A stretch of DNA of 64,000 bases from Bartonella quintana (lineage in GTDB: Bacteria; Pseudomonadota; Alphaproteobacteria; Rhizobiales; Rhizobiaceae), in assembly GCF_009936175.1 (NCBI RefSeq), contig NZ_AP019773.1:310001-374000 (forward strand), given 5' to 3'. The notes below the pieces were generated by a model, which saw only the letters and a program-made list of their open reading frames with translations, ran no database searches and was not told the origin of the DNA. A program made the position numbers and the translations under genes. This document shows, piece by piece, positions 31,209-41,640 of this stretch (positions are counted from its first letter, which is position 1; each line of letters begins with the position of its first letter).

Positions 31209-31843
31209 TCGGTTTATATCTTCCCGGGGAGACGTTTATCCATAAACTGAAACCAGGTATTAAGTTATTATTTTTTACGGTGTGTGGAACGACTATATTA
31301 ATGGTTTCATCTATACCTATTCTGGTACTGCTTTTATTGTTCGTAGCCTTATTCTATAGAGTTGCCAAGGTTCCTTTTAGCACTGTGTTAAAGCAGTTTA
31401 AATCAATGGGACTGTTTTTAGTCCTTATATTTGTGTTTCAAGCTATTTTTATTAATTGGCTTATCGGTGTTGAGGTCATATTACGCCTCATTATTCTTTT
31501 TTCTTTATCATTACTTGTTTCATTCACAACAAGAGTTTCGGATATGATAGCTTCGATTGAAGCAGGGCTTCAGCCCTTTCGTTGCTTTGGTATAAATCCA
31601 TTAAAAGTGAGTATGGTTGTCTCTATGACGATCAGATTTATTCCTCTTTTGAGTGAAAAGTTCAATGAGGTGCGTGAGGCACAGCGAGTACGTGGATTTA
31701 ATACAAACATTGCAGCTCTTGCAATACCTTTAATTATACGAACCATGAGAATGGCTTCAGAAGTTGCGGAGGCATTGGAGGCACGTTCTTATAATGCTGA
31801 TACTGTTGATTCAGTATCTAACGATAACAAAAATCGCTCGTAA
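31205..31843 (+). CDS. bioN: Biotin ECF transporter T-component BioN
   Basis: A 212-residue inner-membrane protein with four to six predicted helices and the cytoplasmic coupling region of T-components (EAQRVRGF and ALEARSYN, the two Ala-Arg-Gly-like motifs that contact the ATPase). It links BioM to BioY. AAGAAGGA lies 4 bases before the ATG, which overlaps the bioM stop. Intact. Confidence 0.92.
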   Translation: MIGLYLPGETFIHKLKPGIKLLFFTVCGTTILMVSSIPILVLLLLFVALFYRVAKVPFSTVLKQFKSMGLFLVLIFVFQAIFINWLIGVEVILRLIILFSLSLLVSFTTRVSDMIASIEAGLQPFRCFGINPLKVSMVVSMTIRFIPLLSEKFNEVREAQRVRGFNTNIAALAIPLIIRTMRMASEVAEALEARSYNADTVDSVSNDNKNRS

Positions 31844-31858
31844 TGAAAGAATCATCAA

Positions 31859-32413
31859 ATGGATACAAAAGATTTGACACATATTGCATTATTTGCTGCT
31901 ATTTATGCAGTTTTGGGTCTTTTCCCGCCTATTTTTCTTCCTTTCCTTCTTGGGATTCCTATTACAGTTCAATCTATGGGGCCGATGTTGGCCGGATCTA
32001 TACTTGGGGCAAAAAGAGGAGCTCTAGCAACGCTTCTTTTCCTTGTCCTTGTTGCTATTGGATTACCTTTATTGTCTGGTGGTCGTGGTGGAATCGGTGT
32101 CTTTTCAGGGGTTGCTAGTGGTTATCTGATAGGTTTTCCATTTGCTGCATTTTTTATTGGCTTTATGGTTGAATTGTTTTGGCATCGGTTAAATTTTATA
32201 ACATTAATTGTGATAAATGCTGTGGGTGGTATAGGGATTGTCTATGCTTTTGGAATCTCATGGACGGCGTATATGACTAAAATCTCTTTACTGAAAGTTT
32301 TAGTAGCTTCATCAGGTTTTCTGATTGGTGATTGTGTAAAAGTGCTGATTGCATCCTTTGTAGCACTTACAGTTAAAAAATCCGTCTCCCTAATTTCATC
32401 ACAGAAAAGGTAG
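31859..32413 (+). CDS. bioY: Biotin transporter substrate-binding component BioY
   Basis: A 184-residue integral membrane protein with six predicted helices that binds biotin. The motif GARRGALA-like GAKRGALATLLFL and the GLPLLSGGRGG loop are typical of BioY. It starts 16 bases after bioN in the same operon. No biotin synthesis gene occurs in the window, so uptake may be the source of biotin; that is inference. Confidence 0.94.
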   Translation: MDTKDLTHIALFAAIYAVLGLFPPIFLPFLLGIPITVQSMGPMLAGSILGAKRGALATLLFLVLVAIGLPLLSGGRGGIGVFSGVASGYLIGFPFAAFFIGFMVELFWHRLNFITLIVINAVGGIGIVYAFGISWTAYMTKISLLKVLVASSGFLIGDCVKVLIASFVALTVKKSVSLISSQKR

Positions 32414-32999
32414 TTCTTTTATCTTGAATAAGGTTTTGTATTGCGGTACATCTGAAGGTAAAAATAGCTAATATGGTAAAGTTTTTATCCTGTTTATTTG
32501 CGCTTTAATGGAGAGGAAATATGGAGGATAAAGAAACTTCTTATATATTTTCTAAGTGACCATTTCAAAAAGAAGAGAAGTACTGTAAACTTCATATCTA
32601 TTCTAAGAGATATGAAAAGTGTGGAAATGACATTGATAAGCAATATAACTTATTTTTTATGCTTTCTTGGGAATGGTATTATCATTAAAAATTCAGATGA
32701 TATTTTGAAGATAAACCATTATTTTTCTATGAACAAACTTGCAAAATTTTTGTTAAAATGAAAAAATAAAAATTAGTACTCTGATCATATTTTATTTAAA
32801 AAATAGGAGTAAGTGATTTATTTATAAACACGTAGAATGTAATATTATTTATGTATAAAATACTTTTTTAATATCTAAATTTTGGAAATATTTTTATTCT
32901 TATTGCAATCATATCCTTTATGATATATAAAACAAAATGTTATTAATATTAAATTCATTACAGATTATTAAAAAAATAAATTATACAAATAAAAAAGAT
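32414..32999. other. AT-rich spacer, no gene seen
   Basis: An 87-residue frame at 32498-32761 is Ile/Lys/Asn-rich as expected for chance frames in AT-rich DNA and is not called. The second half should contain the promoter of the small secreted protein that follows. Confidence 0.45.
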
Positions 33000-33305
33000 A
33001 TGAATATAAAATATTTCTTTGCTCTATGCGCTATTGTTTTAAGTTTTTCCTCTGTCGTAAAAGCGAATGATCATACAGTTATTCAAAAAGCAAGACCTGA
33101 TATTATTTTTCATACTGTTTCTGAGACAGGTTTGTTTTTTAGTAAACAGGTGAATCCTTTATTGAATAAAGTTATTATATCGGTTCATCCAGGTAACCAT
33201 ACTGTATTTTGGAAAAGTGTAGGATTTTGGTTTCAAAAGTTGGGACAGTTGTACACTAAATTAGGGCTATATTTATACGCTTCCCTATTTTCCATATTTC
33301 AGTAA
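33000..33305 (+). CDS. Small exported protein of unknown function
   Basis: From ATG 33000 the frame gives 101 residues. The first 22 form a good signal peptide (basic MNIKYF, hydrophobic core, cleavage after VKA), so the mature protein is about 79 residues and periplasmic or secreted. The mature part has alternating polar and aromatic residues and a C-terminal amphipathic end (LYTKLGLYLYASLFSIF) that could touch a membrane. A longer start at 32937 would destroy the signal. The ribosome site is weak. I do not recognise the family; it borders the second decayed mobile region. Confidence 0.6.
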   Translation: MNIKYFFALCAIVLSFSSVVKANDHTVIQKARPDIIFHTVSETGLFFSKQVNPLLNKVIISVHPGNHTVFWKSVGFWFQKLGQLYTKLGLYLYASLFSIFQ

Positions 33306-33689
33306 TGATAAAAAAATATATTATAAATGTTTTTTAGCTTACTTTCTACAGTAAAAACGTAAATATCGCTTTAGGGAATGTTCAAATTTTGTTGAGAGAA
33401 GAAAGTTAGATTTATTAACAAGGTAAGAAGTGGATATTGTGCACGCATATATGAATAAAATCGTATGTGTTGCAAATTTAAATGTCTAGTACGTTAAGCA
33501 ATAATAACATAAATGATCATAATAGTGAGGCCACAAATTTTTTACAATGTAGGAAGAACAATTTTGATGATCTCGTGAAACAATTAGGGTGGCGCTAGTT
33601 TGTTTGAGAAAATTATTTTTTAACTTTGCACAAATTGATCCTATTAATTTTCCAACAGTTAAACGAGCAGTGATTGTGAGGTTACGCGT
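33306..33689. other. AT-rich spacer at the edge of a decayed mobile region
   Basis: No gene is supported. A frame at 33481-33600 containing NNFDDLVKQLGWR looks protein-like and may be the ruined start of the DUF3987-type gene that follows. Confidence 0.35.
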
Positions 33690-34010
33690 GCAATTTTGGT
33701 GAATGCTATTGTTGATGACAAAGATAAGTATGATACTTCAATGTCGCGTTTCATTGTGAATGACGCGCTTGTAGAAAAGCCGAGTGAACTGCTGAATAAA
33801 AATTTGCGTAGAGTGTTGCTTGTTTAAGATGAATTTGCAGGTTTTCTGGTAAAAATGGAAAGTGAAGATTCTCAGTCTGATCGTGCTTTTTAGCTAGAAG
33901 TTTTTAATGGGAATGGTTCTGTTAACTATTGCTGGATGTGATTTCTTCAAGCTTCTTTCAGGAGAGCTATATCGGTGGGAGAAACTGGGGTGCAGACTTT
34001 ATGAGGTAGG
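33690..34010 (+). pseudogene. DUF3987/YfjI-type primase-like protein remnant
   Basis: One frame from 33690 reads AILVNAIVDDKDKYDTSMSR, then IVNDALVEKPSELLNKNLRR, VLLV(stop)DEFAGFLVKMES and DRAF(stop)LEVFNGNGS. This matches the conserved core of DUF3987 proteins (VNDATVEKLGELL, LLLVRDELAGFL, DRAF-x-LE-x-WNG), which occur in phages, plasmids and integrative elements. At least three stops fall inside this core, and most of the roughly 500-residue protein is missing. Family by motif recall; decay is certain. Confidence 0.65.
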
Positions 34011-34202
34011 AAGAGCATTGTTAGAATGTGGAATGTCAATTCCTTATGATATCGATTCAGAAAAAAGTTAAGTATCAATCTAAAAGCAACAATTTATGCT
34101 TGCGTGGTTCAAGCAGGATTCCATGATAAAGATAAACGGAAGGGAACTTGAGAATTTTCAAGAAGAGAATCTTCCGATTTGTTGTCCTGGCGCTGTCATC
34201 CC

Positions 34203-34473
34203 TCAGTGAAGTTTCAAGAAGCGCTTGAATAAGCATTTTTGTAAAAGACTATAAAAATACATCGGAATATGAGCCTTAAGTCTTTCTGCTGGTGATGAGC
34301 AACAACCTTCACATGCTTGCTTTTTTTTGCCTGTGCGGGATTGTTTCCTCAATCCCCTGTCAGCAATGGCACCATCATCTTTACAGGTAAGCTCGGACAA
34401 AGGGCATAGGACTAGCCGCTGGACAAACAATCACCGCTCTTAACCATTACACAGCTAAGCCCATCAAAGTATA
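34203..34473 (-). other. Short open frame in a decayed region, unassigned
   Basis: A 75-residue minus-strand frame (34203-34430) with several Cys and basic residues. No family, signal or ribosome site is evident. It may be the frameshifted end of the repeat protein upstream on the same strand. Confidence 0.2.
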
Positions 34474-34770
34474 TTACAACAAAATGTAGCCAATTTGGAG
34501 CTGAAAGATGAAAGCCGTGCCAAAAGCCACAACATTGCCATAAGCTTGACAACAAACTTTACTATCATTGTATACTTTTGAATTTTCATAAATTCGGGTA
34601 TGATCATAAACCCAGCAATTATCCTCATGCGATAGGTTTCTTTCCTTTTCAATAAAATCGCCGAGATTATCAGCTTTGATTTCAGAAAAGTCTTTTAAAG
34701 CTTTAATACGATAAAGGTTTGTAATATGTTTAATGTACTTAATAGAATTAGATTTTTGAAGACTTATCAT
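34474..34770 (-). pseudogene. Truncated phage-type repeat protein (WVYD/KVY repeats)
   Basis: A 98-residue frame containing YRIKALKDFSEIKADNLGDF, IEKERNLSHEDNCWVYD and ENSKVYNDSKV. I know this pattern from Bartonella phage-island proteins whose N terminus is followed by many short KVY-G-like repeats, probably a beta-helix. Here only two or three repeats remain before the frame turns into an unrelated hydrophobic tail, which suggests frameshift truncation. Function unknown. Confidence 0.5.
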
Positions 34771-35021
34771 AATGGGGATCCAATCTTAGAACAGAATTTA
34801 CTCTTAACATCAGAAAAAAATCTTCAATGGCCGAAAATCTTTAAGCATCTTTTCATAAGCGGTTATCAATTATCATCCACGAAGAAAAAATAAAGTAAAA
34901 AAAATCCTGAGATGAGTTTTCAGAAGGATATTATTGATTTTCCTCGTGATGCTGCGATTGATCAACGTATTGCGGGGGTCAATTATTATTCGTCGGATTT
35001 TTTTATTCTAGAGTTGTGAAC

Positions 35022-35387
35022 AGAAACTTTTGGTAAAATTTTACGCAAACTTCGCATTGATTGGGCTGAATGTCTTCTAGATATGTCTTCTAAATTGGGT
35101 GTGTTGATAACGTTTTTATCTTCTGTAGAGATTGGGAAAAAGTGTGTACATTTGGAATGGAAGACAAGATCATAGAGCTGTACGATTTAGGTCAAGAGAC
35201 AGCAGCACTATTGAGAAAAGAAGCAGATGCTTATCATAAGGATTTTACCATAAAGCCTTCAGATTCATTGAGCTGTAAAATAATTTTTGGCATGTTTGTT
35301 AGAAATTTGCAGTATTTTTCACAACAGAACTTAGCAAAATTCAAACAATTTCTAGAAAAAGCTAGCAAAAAAGAACGCGCTTTGTAA
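35022..35387 (+). pseudogene. XRE-family HTH transcriptional regulator, one frameshift
   Basis: The first frame reads FGKILRKLRIDWAECLLDMS and SKLGVLITFLSSVEIGKK, a classic XRE helix-turn-helix. It then hits a stop after about 35165. The second frame, open from 35142 to 35387, continues DKIIELYDLGQETAALLRKE and a C-terminal helix EFKQFLEKASK-like segment. Joining them near 35160 with a single one-base shift restores a protein of about 120 residues. A TGA directly before the first frame removes the normal start. Such regulators often control mobile elements or toxin pairs. Confidence 0.7.
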
Positions 35388-35489
35388 AGCTAGGTTTGAA
35401 AATTCTATTGCCCGCTTTTATTTAGGCATCCCTCATGTTTAAAAACGCTAACAAAAATAACAGGTTATGCATAATAAAAAAGAAAACGG

Positions 35490-35562
<73 letters not shown>

Positions 35563-35964
35563 AATTTCACAAAACACGTGAAACGTGTGCGGTTATAACA
35601 TTAAAATTTTCTCTGTCCAGCCATCAAAAGAAAAATAATTGATTTTTTATAATTTTATTTCCGTATTTTGGGCAATTATAATTGCTCTTTCCGTCAAATA
35701 AACTTGATAGGTATATTGCGATACGTTAGTGTCTTCTTATCAAGGTGTTTTCTTATCGTGGTGATGACACGAGGAAATCTTTTTCAAGAATCAATCTATG
35801 AAGCATGATTGAGAGGAATATTTTTCACACAGGTTCCCGCATATCTTAAGCTTACGAAATAAGTCGAGAATATTTGATCTTTGTCTAAAGAGACTATTGG
35901 CACAGCCTTTAATAATAAGGCGTTTTTCTTTAAAGAAAGGCACGCCATTTGAAAGGGGAGAACA
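35563..35964. other. Upstream region of serC, no gene seen
   Basis: About 400 bases between tRNA-Phe and serC. It should hold the promoters of both, but I could not define a site. A purine-rich AGGGGAG lies just before the serC start. Confidence 0.4.
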
Positions 35965-37128
35965 ATGATAATGTTAAAAAAACCAAGTTGTCGTCCAAAT
36001 AATCCTAATTTTTCTTCAGGACCTTGTAGCAAGCGGCCTGGATGGAATCTTGAAGTCCTTAAAAAGGCATTAGTTGGGCGTTCACATCGATCTAGAGTAG
36101 CGAAATCAAGACTTGCTGAGGTCGTTGATTTAACCCGTGAGGTTCTTGAAGTGCCTTCTGATTATCGTATAGGGATTGTTCCTGCTTCAGATACTGGTGC
36201 TGTTGAAATGTCTCTATGGTCTTTATTAGGCGAACGTGGTGTCGATATGGCGGCGTGGGAAAGCTTTGGTTCAAGGTGGATCGCAGATGTTGTTGAGCAA
36301 TTAAAGCTTTCTGATGTGCGTCATTTTGAAGCTCCTTATGGCGAATTACCAGACTTAACACAAATGGATTTTGATCGTGATGTTGTTTTTACATGGAATG
36401 GAACGACTTCCGGTGTGCGTGTTCCTAATGCAGATTTCATTCCAGATAAGCGGGTAGGATTGACAATCTGTGATGCAACATCAGCAGTTTTTGCACAAAA
36501 TCTTGATTTTTCAAAGTTAGATGTTGTTACTTTTTCATGGCAAAAAGTTTTAGGAGGTGAGGCTGCACATGGTATATTGATTTTAAGTCCTCGTGCTGTT
36601 GAACGGCTTGAAAGTTATGTTCCAGCTTGGCCCATACCCCAGATTTTCTGTCTTACAAAAGGTGGAAAATTGAACGAAAATATTTTTAAGGGGGAAACAA
36701 TCAATACGCCCTCTCTGCTATGTGTTGAAGATTATCTTGATGGATTGAAGTGGGCAAAGTCATTGGGTGGTTTGCGGGCATTGATGGCACGAGTTGATAA
36801 AAATTTTGCTGTACTTGATGCATTTGTTCGCAAAACACCGTGGTTAGAATATTTGGCAAAAGACCCTCAAATACGTTCTAATACATCTGTTTGTTTAGAT
36901 ATTGTCGATCCAGTTATTACTGCTTTGAATGTTGAAAAGCGGACATCTTTTATAAAAGCGTTAGTGAATCGTCTTGATGAGGAAGGGGTTGCGTATGATA
37001 TTGGTTCGTACCGAGATGCTCCTCCAGGTCTTCGGATTTGGACAGGTATAACAATTGAGGTTTCCGATCTTGAAATTTTAACACAATGGCTTGAATGGGC
37101 ATTTCAGGTTGAAAAAGCTCAACTTTAA
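35965..37128 (+). CDS. serC: Phosphoserine aminotransferase
   Basis: PLP enzyme converting 3-phosphohydroxypyruvate to phosphoserine in serine synthesis; it may also act in vitamin B6 synthesis. The 387-residue protein is of the alphaproteobacterial type ([13 protein letters not shown] near the start), with the PLP Lys194 in [14 protein letters not shown]. Two ATGs two codons apart (35965 and 35971) share one AGGGGAG site, so the first residue is ambiguous. In Brucella and rhizobia serA usually follows; here about 380 non-coding bases and then purA follow. Confidence 0.93.
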   Translation: MIMLKKPSCRPNNPNFSSGPCSKRPGWNLEVLKKALVGRSHRSRVAKSRLAEVVDLTREVLEVPSDYRIGIVPASDTGAVEMSLWSLLGERGVDMAAWESFGSRWIADVVEQLKLSDVRHFEAPYGELPDLTQMDFDRDVVFTWNGTTSGVRVPNADFIPDKRVGLTICDATSAVFAQNLDFSKLDVVTFSWQKVLGGEAAHGILILSPRAVERLESYVPAWPIPQIFCLTKGGKLNENIFKGETINTPSLLCVEDYLDGLKWAKSLGGLRALMARVDKNFAVLDAFVRKTPWLEYLAKDPQIRSNTSVCLDIVDPVITALNVEKRTSFIKALVNRLDEEGVAYDIGSYRDAPPGLRIWTGITIEVSDLEILTQWLEWAFQVEKAQL

Positions 37129-37505
37129 GAAATTGTGGGTGATTTTATAAAGTGGTTTTTCCAGAAAAAGAATAAGGGAAATCATGATGGTCTTCCGCAC
37201 CTGTGTCTTAGACGAATGACCTTCAAATATTGTATAGAGAACGTAAAAGATTACGAGGGTAGTATGAATGATTTGTCAGATATTGGCAAAGGCAATAACC
37301 AAAAGCTCTAAATTCTTCTACTTTTTGAAAACATGTTTTATATCCTTAGTATTGTTTTCCTTTGTTATTGTAATACAGAAGATTTAATCACCTGATGATT
37401 GGGAAAAACTCAAATGAAGAGTCGCACTTTCTCTGAGGTTTCGTTATAAAGAAACGTTTGTTTTTGAATGCTGGTTTTAATTAACCAAATGCGACGGAGA
37501 AAATT
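37129..37505. other. Spacer between serC and purA, no gene seen
   Basis: Stops occur in every frame and I see no serA motif such as the NAD-binding GLGRIG. A short frame near 37160-37310 is not convincing. It presumably contains the purA promoter. Confidence 0.4.
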
Positions 37506-38795
37506 ATGGCCAATGTAGTAGTTGTCGGGACACAATGGGGCGATGAAGGCAAAGGTAAAATTGTAGATTGGTTATCGGAGCGGGCAGATATCGTGGTGAG
37601 ATATCAGGGAGGGCATAATGCAGGTCACACATTGGTTGTTAATGGAGTTAATTATAAATTATCGCTTTTACCGTCTGGTTTAGTTCGTGGGAAGTTATCA
37701 ATTATCGGTAATGGTGTTGTAGTTGATCCTCATCATTTTGTAGCAGAATTAAAAAAACTGCGTGATCAGGGGGTTAAAATTACACCGGAAATTTTGCGTA
37801 TTGCTGAAAATGCTCCATTGATTCTTTCTTTGCATCGCGATCTTGATGCAACTCGGGAAAGCGGTTTATCGGGTTTAAAAATTGGTACGACAAAACGTGG
37901 TATTGGTCCAGCTTATGAAGATAAGGTGGGGCGTCGTGCTATCCGAGTGATGGACTTGGCGGAAACTAATACGCTTATGGCTAAGATTGAACGGCTTTTG
38001 GCACATCACAATGCTTTACGTCGTGGGATGGGCGTTGCAGAGGTTAATTCTCAAGCGCTTTATGATGAATTGATGCAAGTAGCGGATGAAATTTTACCCT
38101 TTATGGATTGTACGTGGCGTCTTTTAGATGAAAGTTATCAGGTGGGAAAGCATGTTCTTTTTGAGGGTGCGCAAGGTGCTTTATTAGATAATGATTTCGG
38201 TACTTATCCTTATGTGACGTCATCCAATACAATTGCTGGACAGGCATGTACTGGCTCAGGTATAGGACCTGGTGTAATTCATTACGTTTTGGGTATTGCA
38301 AAAGCTTATACAACACGTGTTGGAGAAGGTCCATTCCCGACAGAGCAGATAAATGATATTGGTGAATTTCTTGGAATGCGTGGTAAAGAATTTGGCGTTG
38401 TGACTGGTCGGAAACGTCGATGTGGATGGTTTGATGCTGTCTTAGTACGGCAGATGGTAACAATTTGCGGTGTTCAGGGTATAGCATTGACAAAGCTTGA
38501 TGTTTTGGATGGTTTGGATGAAATTAAAATTTGTATTGGTTATGAGCTTGATGGTAAAAGAATTAATTATTTGCCCTCTTCTATGGGAGCACAAGCGCGT
38601 GTAATGCCTATATATGAGACATTGGAAGGCTGGAAGGAAGCAACAGCACATGCATTGAGTTGGGAAGATTTACCGCCACAGGCTGTCAAATATATACGCT
38701 ATATTGAGAAACTGATTAATGCACAGGTAGCTTTATTATCCACCAGTCCTGAGCGTGAAGATACTATCCTCGTTACTGATCCTTTTGCAGATTAA
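37506..38795 (+). CDS. purA: Adenylosuccinate synthetase
   Basis: GTP-dependent enzyme joining IMP and aspartate in AMP synthesis. The 429-residue protein is full length. The start has [11 protein letters not shown] (residues 8-18, with catalytic Asp13) and GGHNAGHT (catalytic His41). [18 protein letters not shown] lies mid-protein, and the GTP-binding [11 protein letters not shown] is near residue 330. GACGGAG lies upstream of the ATG. Monocistronic in appearance. Confidence 0.97.
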   Translation: MANVVVVGTQWGDEGKGKIVDWLSERADIVVRYQGGHNAGHTLVVNGVNYKLSLLPSGLVRGKLSIIGNGVVVDPHHFVAELKKLRDQGVKITPEILRIAENAPLILSLHRDLDATRESGLSGLKIGTTKRGIGPAYEDKVGRRAIRVMDLAETNTLMAKIERLLAHHNALRRGMGVAEVNSQALYDELMQVADEILPFMDCTWRLLDESYQVGKHVLFEGAQGALLDNDFGTYPYVTSSNTIAGQACTGSGIGPGVIHYVLGIAKAYTTRVGEGPFPTEQINDIGEFLGMRGKEFGVVTGRKRRCGWFDAVLVRQMVTICGVQGIALTKLDVLDGLDEIKICIGYELDGKRINYLPSSMGAQARVMPIYETLEGWKEATAHALSWEDLPPQAVKYIRYIEKLINAQVALLSTSPEREDTILVTDPFAD

Positions 38796-39035
38796 TCAAT
38801 ACCTTTTAGTTTCCATATTGATTTTCATTTTTTCTCTATGTTTTTAGTACGAATAAAAACTTAAGAGCGAATAAGAGAAATGTGCAAAAGAGCATTGTTT
38901 ATTTTCCATATTCATTTAAACTACAACGATACTTGTATCAATATAAATGGCAATCAATTTAGAAGCCTAATATAATGGCATTTTTGACCTTACGGCTGGG
39001 GTTTATCTTCTCAGTTTGAGAAAGATTTAGAGGAT

Positions 39036-40463
39036 ATGGTAGATTTCGTTGGAATCTTAAAAAAAGCGATCGATGCGCAAATTAATGTTACACCACAAGT
39101 GCGTGAGCGGGTTTATAAGCGAGCTATCGAAACACTAGAACATCAATTTGCAGCAGCCACAATACCAAAAGCGATAGCAGATGAGCAAAAAAAGATTTTG
39201 CAAAGTGCTATTGCAGCTGTTGAAGAAGAATATTTAGCGGTTGAAAAAGAATTGCTTTCTTCAGTTATTGGATGGAATCCTAAAGGTATAGCTGAAGATG
39301 ACAAACACATACAAAATTCTATCTTGCCACAAGGGAATGAGTTTTCAGTGGTAAAAATGGAAAGCAGACAGGGCTCTATCACAAGTTCAAAGGATAACCA
39401 GGCATTTGGTGAATCTTCTGAGTCAGGTATACCAGATGCAGAGCTTGTCAATATGGAGGCTTATTTAACTTCTCAGGATGCTGACAACAATACATTCAAG
39501 GCTTCTCCTTTAGCTCTTTCTTCGCAAGGGGATAATCCGCACATTGTTTCGCATATTTTTTCTCAGGCTTTGCGTCGTGCTAATCGATCGTCGATGCAAA
39601 GGCGTATTGTGATAAGTGCTGCTGTTGTTACCAGTTTTGTCATGTTAATTATTGGTATTTATTTCATTGGTGTACGTGTGTTTGTATTAAATGATCATCA
39701 GTTGTCGGGAGGAAATGTTCAAGCTTCTCATCTATTACCAAAGGCACCAGCAGTTAAAAGAAAGTTAACACAACGCTTATTAGAGGATGGGAGCGAAGTT
39801 GATGTTGGTTTAAATCCAACGGCAGATTCTTCGAATGAAGAAGGAATCTCAACAGTTGTTACCAGCAATTTGCAGTCAATTGAACAACCAGGTGAAGCTG
39901 TCTTTTATCAAGCGCGTACGAATTATGATGCAGAAAAGGTAGCAACGGGGAACGCACGTTGGACGCTTATAAAGGAGTCTAGCGTGAAGGGGGGGCCAGA
40001 AGAATCGGCTATACAAGGTGATATAACAATTCCAGATGAAGGGCTATCATTACGGTTAATTTTACGTCGTAATACTGATCTGTCTTTTCCGGCTGCGTAT
40101 ATTATGGATCTTATTTTTATTCTTTCTGATAAATTTTCAGGTCAGGCTATACGCAATGTTCAAACAGTCACTTTTAAAGCAAGTGAACAGTCGGTTGGAC
40201 AGGCTTTAAAAAGGGCTGTTGCAGCGAAGATTGACGATGATTTTTTTCTTGTTGCATTGAGTGGCAATCATCCATTTCTTAACCGAAATCTACAATTGAT
40301 GCGAGAATTGGATTGGATGCGTTTGGTACTGACTGATAAAAATGGACGTATAAATGAATTAACTTTCGCAAAAGGACCAACAGGTAAATCTATTTTTAAT
40401 GAAGTTATTGGGCAATGGCTTGCGCAAACAGAGAAGTTAACAGGTCTTGATCAGACAAAATAA
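39036..40463 (+). CDS. Conserved rhizobial single-pass membrane protein, function unknown
   Basis: A 475-residue protein. The N-terminal 90 residues are helical and charged (VDFVGILKKAIDAQ, EYLAVEKELL). A low-complexity Ser/Asp/Gln-rich stretch runs to about 185, and one membrane helix lies at about 190-213 (IVISAAVVTSFVMLIIGIYF). The C-terminal periplasmic domain of about 230 residues ends in a beta-rich module (WTLIKESSVKGGPEESAIQG, then LSLRLILRRN). The layout resembles proteins encoded after purA in Brucella and rhizobia, but I know no function. Convergent with rpoH. Confidence 0.65.
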   Translation: MVDFVGILKKAIDAQINVTPQVRERVYKRAIETLEHQFAAATIPKAIADEQKKILQSAIAAVEEEYLAVEKELLSSVIGWNPKGIAEDDKHIQNSILPQGNEFSVVKMESRQGSITSSKDNQAFGESSESGIPDAELVNMEAYLTSQDADNNTFKASPLALSSQGDNPHIVSHIFSQALRRANRSSMQRRIVISAAVVTSFVMLIIGIYFIGVRVFVLNDHQLSGGNVQASHLLPKAPAVKRKLTQRLLEDGSEVDVGLNPTADSSNEEGISTVVTSNLQSIEQPGEAVFYQARTNYDAEKVATGNARWTLIKESSVKGGPEESAIQGDITIPDEGLSLRLILRRNTDLSFPAAYIMDLIFILSDKFSGQAIRNVQTVTFKASEQSVGQALKRAVAAKIDDDFFLVALSGNHPFLNRNLQLMRELDWMRLVLTDKNGRINELTFAKGPTGKSIFNEVIGQWLAQTEKLTGLDQTK

Positions 40464-40543
40464 AATCCCAATGTGGCTGAAATGAAAGGCTATAAATAGA
40501 TTTTTTTCACCACAAAAAGTACTTAACAGCCTAATACAAAAGC

Positions 40544-40579
40544 AAAGAGCCAACTTATGCTAGCTCTTTCTCCGTTTTT
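40544..40579. terminator. Bidirectional terminator between the membrane-protein gene and rpoH
   Basis: A 7-bp stem AAAGAGC/GCTCTTT (40544-40550 with 40563-40569) with a 12-base loop lies between convergent genes. A T-run (GTTTTT) follows on the plus strand and GCTTTTG on the minus strand, fitting intrinsic termination in both directions. Confidence 0.6.
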
Positions 40580-40608
40580 AAATGTGCAAATACTTAACTT
40601 TGGGAATT

Positions 40609-41493
40609 TCACATCTGACTTTGGGATAAAGCAGAAGCTTTGATAGAATTTTGTACTTTTTCAAATGCACGCATTTCAATTTGTCTTACACGCTCGCGAC
40701 TAATGTTAAATTCACTTGAGAGTTCTTCTAACGTCAAAGGCTTATCGCTTAAACGACGTGCTTTGAATATACGCTTTTCACGTTCATTTAAGTTACTCAT
40801 GGCATATGTTAGCATGGAACGACGATTTTCCAATTCACTTTGCTCGATCAGAATTTGTTCCTGATTGTTGGAGTCATCAACCAACCAATCCTGCCATTCG
40901 CTATTTTCACCTTCTTGTGTTCGGAGAGGTGCATTGAGTGAAGTGTCACCACAAAGTCGACGGTTCATCGATATAACCTCATCTTCTGTGACATTCAGTT
41001 GGGTTGCAATTTCCTTTACTTGTTCTGCATTAAGATCACCCTTGTCAAGCACTTGAAGCCTACTTTTTAACTTACGAAGGTTAAAAAACAAGCGCTTTTG
41101 ATTGGCGGTTGTCCCTATTTTTACTAAACTCCAAGACCGCAATACATATTCTTGGATTGATGCTTTAATCCACCATATTGCATAGGTTGCAAGACGCAAA
41201 CCTCGTTCTGGTTCGAAACGTTTAACAGCTTGCATAAGTCCAACATTGCCCTCTGAAATAACTTCCCCAATGGGTAGTCCGTAGCCGCGATATCCCATTG
41301 CGATTTTCGCTACGAGACGTAGATGACTGGTTACCAATCTATGTGCAGCTTTTAGGTCGTTATGTTGACGATAACGTTGAGCTAACATGTACTCTTCTTT
41401 TGGCTCAAGTATTGGAAAGCGACGTACTTCTTCCAGGTAACGATTCAATCCTCCGTCACCTGTTGTTACTGATAGCAGATTTATATGGGCCAT
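40609..41493 (-). CDS. rpoH: RNA polymerase heat-shock sigma factor RpoH
   Basis: Alternative sigma-70 family factor of 294 residues. It has region 1.2/2.1 (LNRYLEEVRRFPIL), region 2.3-2.4 (ERGLRLATYAIWWIKASIQE), the RpoH box core QKRLFFNLRKLK that distinguishes heat-shock sigmas, and region 4.2 (ISRERVRQIEMRAFEKVQ). It directs heat-shock promoters, and in alphaproteobacteria also other stress genes. It follows rluD on the same strand, a conserved rhizobial neighbourhood, with a gap of about 150 bases that may carry its own promoter. Confidence 0.96.
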   Translation of the reverse strand: MAHINLLSVTTGDGGLNRYLEEVRRFPILEPKEEYMLAQRYRQHNDLKAAHRLVTSHLRLVAKIAMGYRGYGLPIGEVISEGNVGLMQAVKRFEPERGLRLATYAIWWIKASIQEYVLRSWSLVKIGTTANQKRLFFNLRKLKSRLQVLDKGDLNAEQVKEIATQLNVTEDEVISMNRRLCGDTSLNAPLRTQEGENSEWQDWLVDDSNNQEQILIEQSELENRRSMLTYAMSNLNEREKRIFKARRLSDKPLTLEELSSEFNISRERVRQIEMRAFEKVQNSIKASALSQSQM

Positions 41494-41640
41494 ACAGCAC
41501 CCTCCTTTTGCAATGAATTCCCTGATAAGGCAAATTCCATTTTCAGATATTAAATACCTCTACGCATTTACCTTACCATAATTCTCAATTTTGTTCAAAG
41601 AGAGATATTTTATTGTGAAATCATGAGAAGGCTAAAAGTT

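Noticed and set aside
29056..32413. Idea that the permease and bioMNY form one novel transport system
   Set aside because: Each is a complete, well-known unit; closeness alone does not support a joint function.
32498..32761. 87-residue frame after bioY
   Set aside because: Composition is Ile/Lys/Asn-rich as expected by chance in AT-rich DNA; no ribosome site or family.
38101..38493. 130-residue minus-strand frame inside purA
   Set aside because: Shadow of purA; no independent signal.
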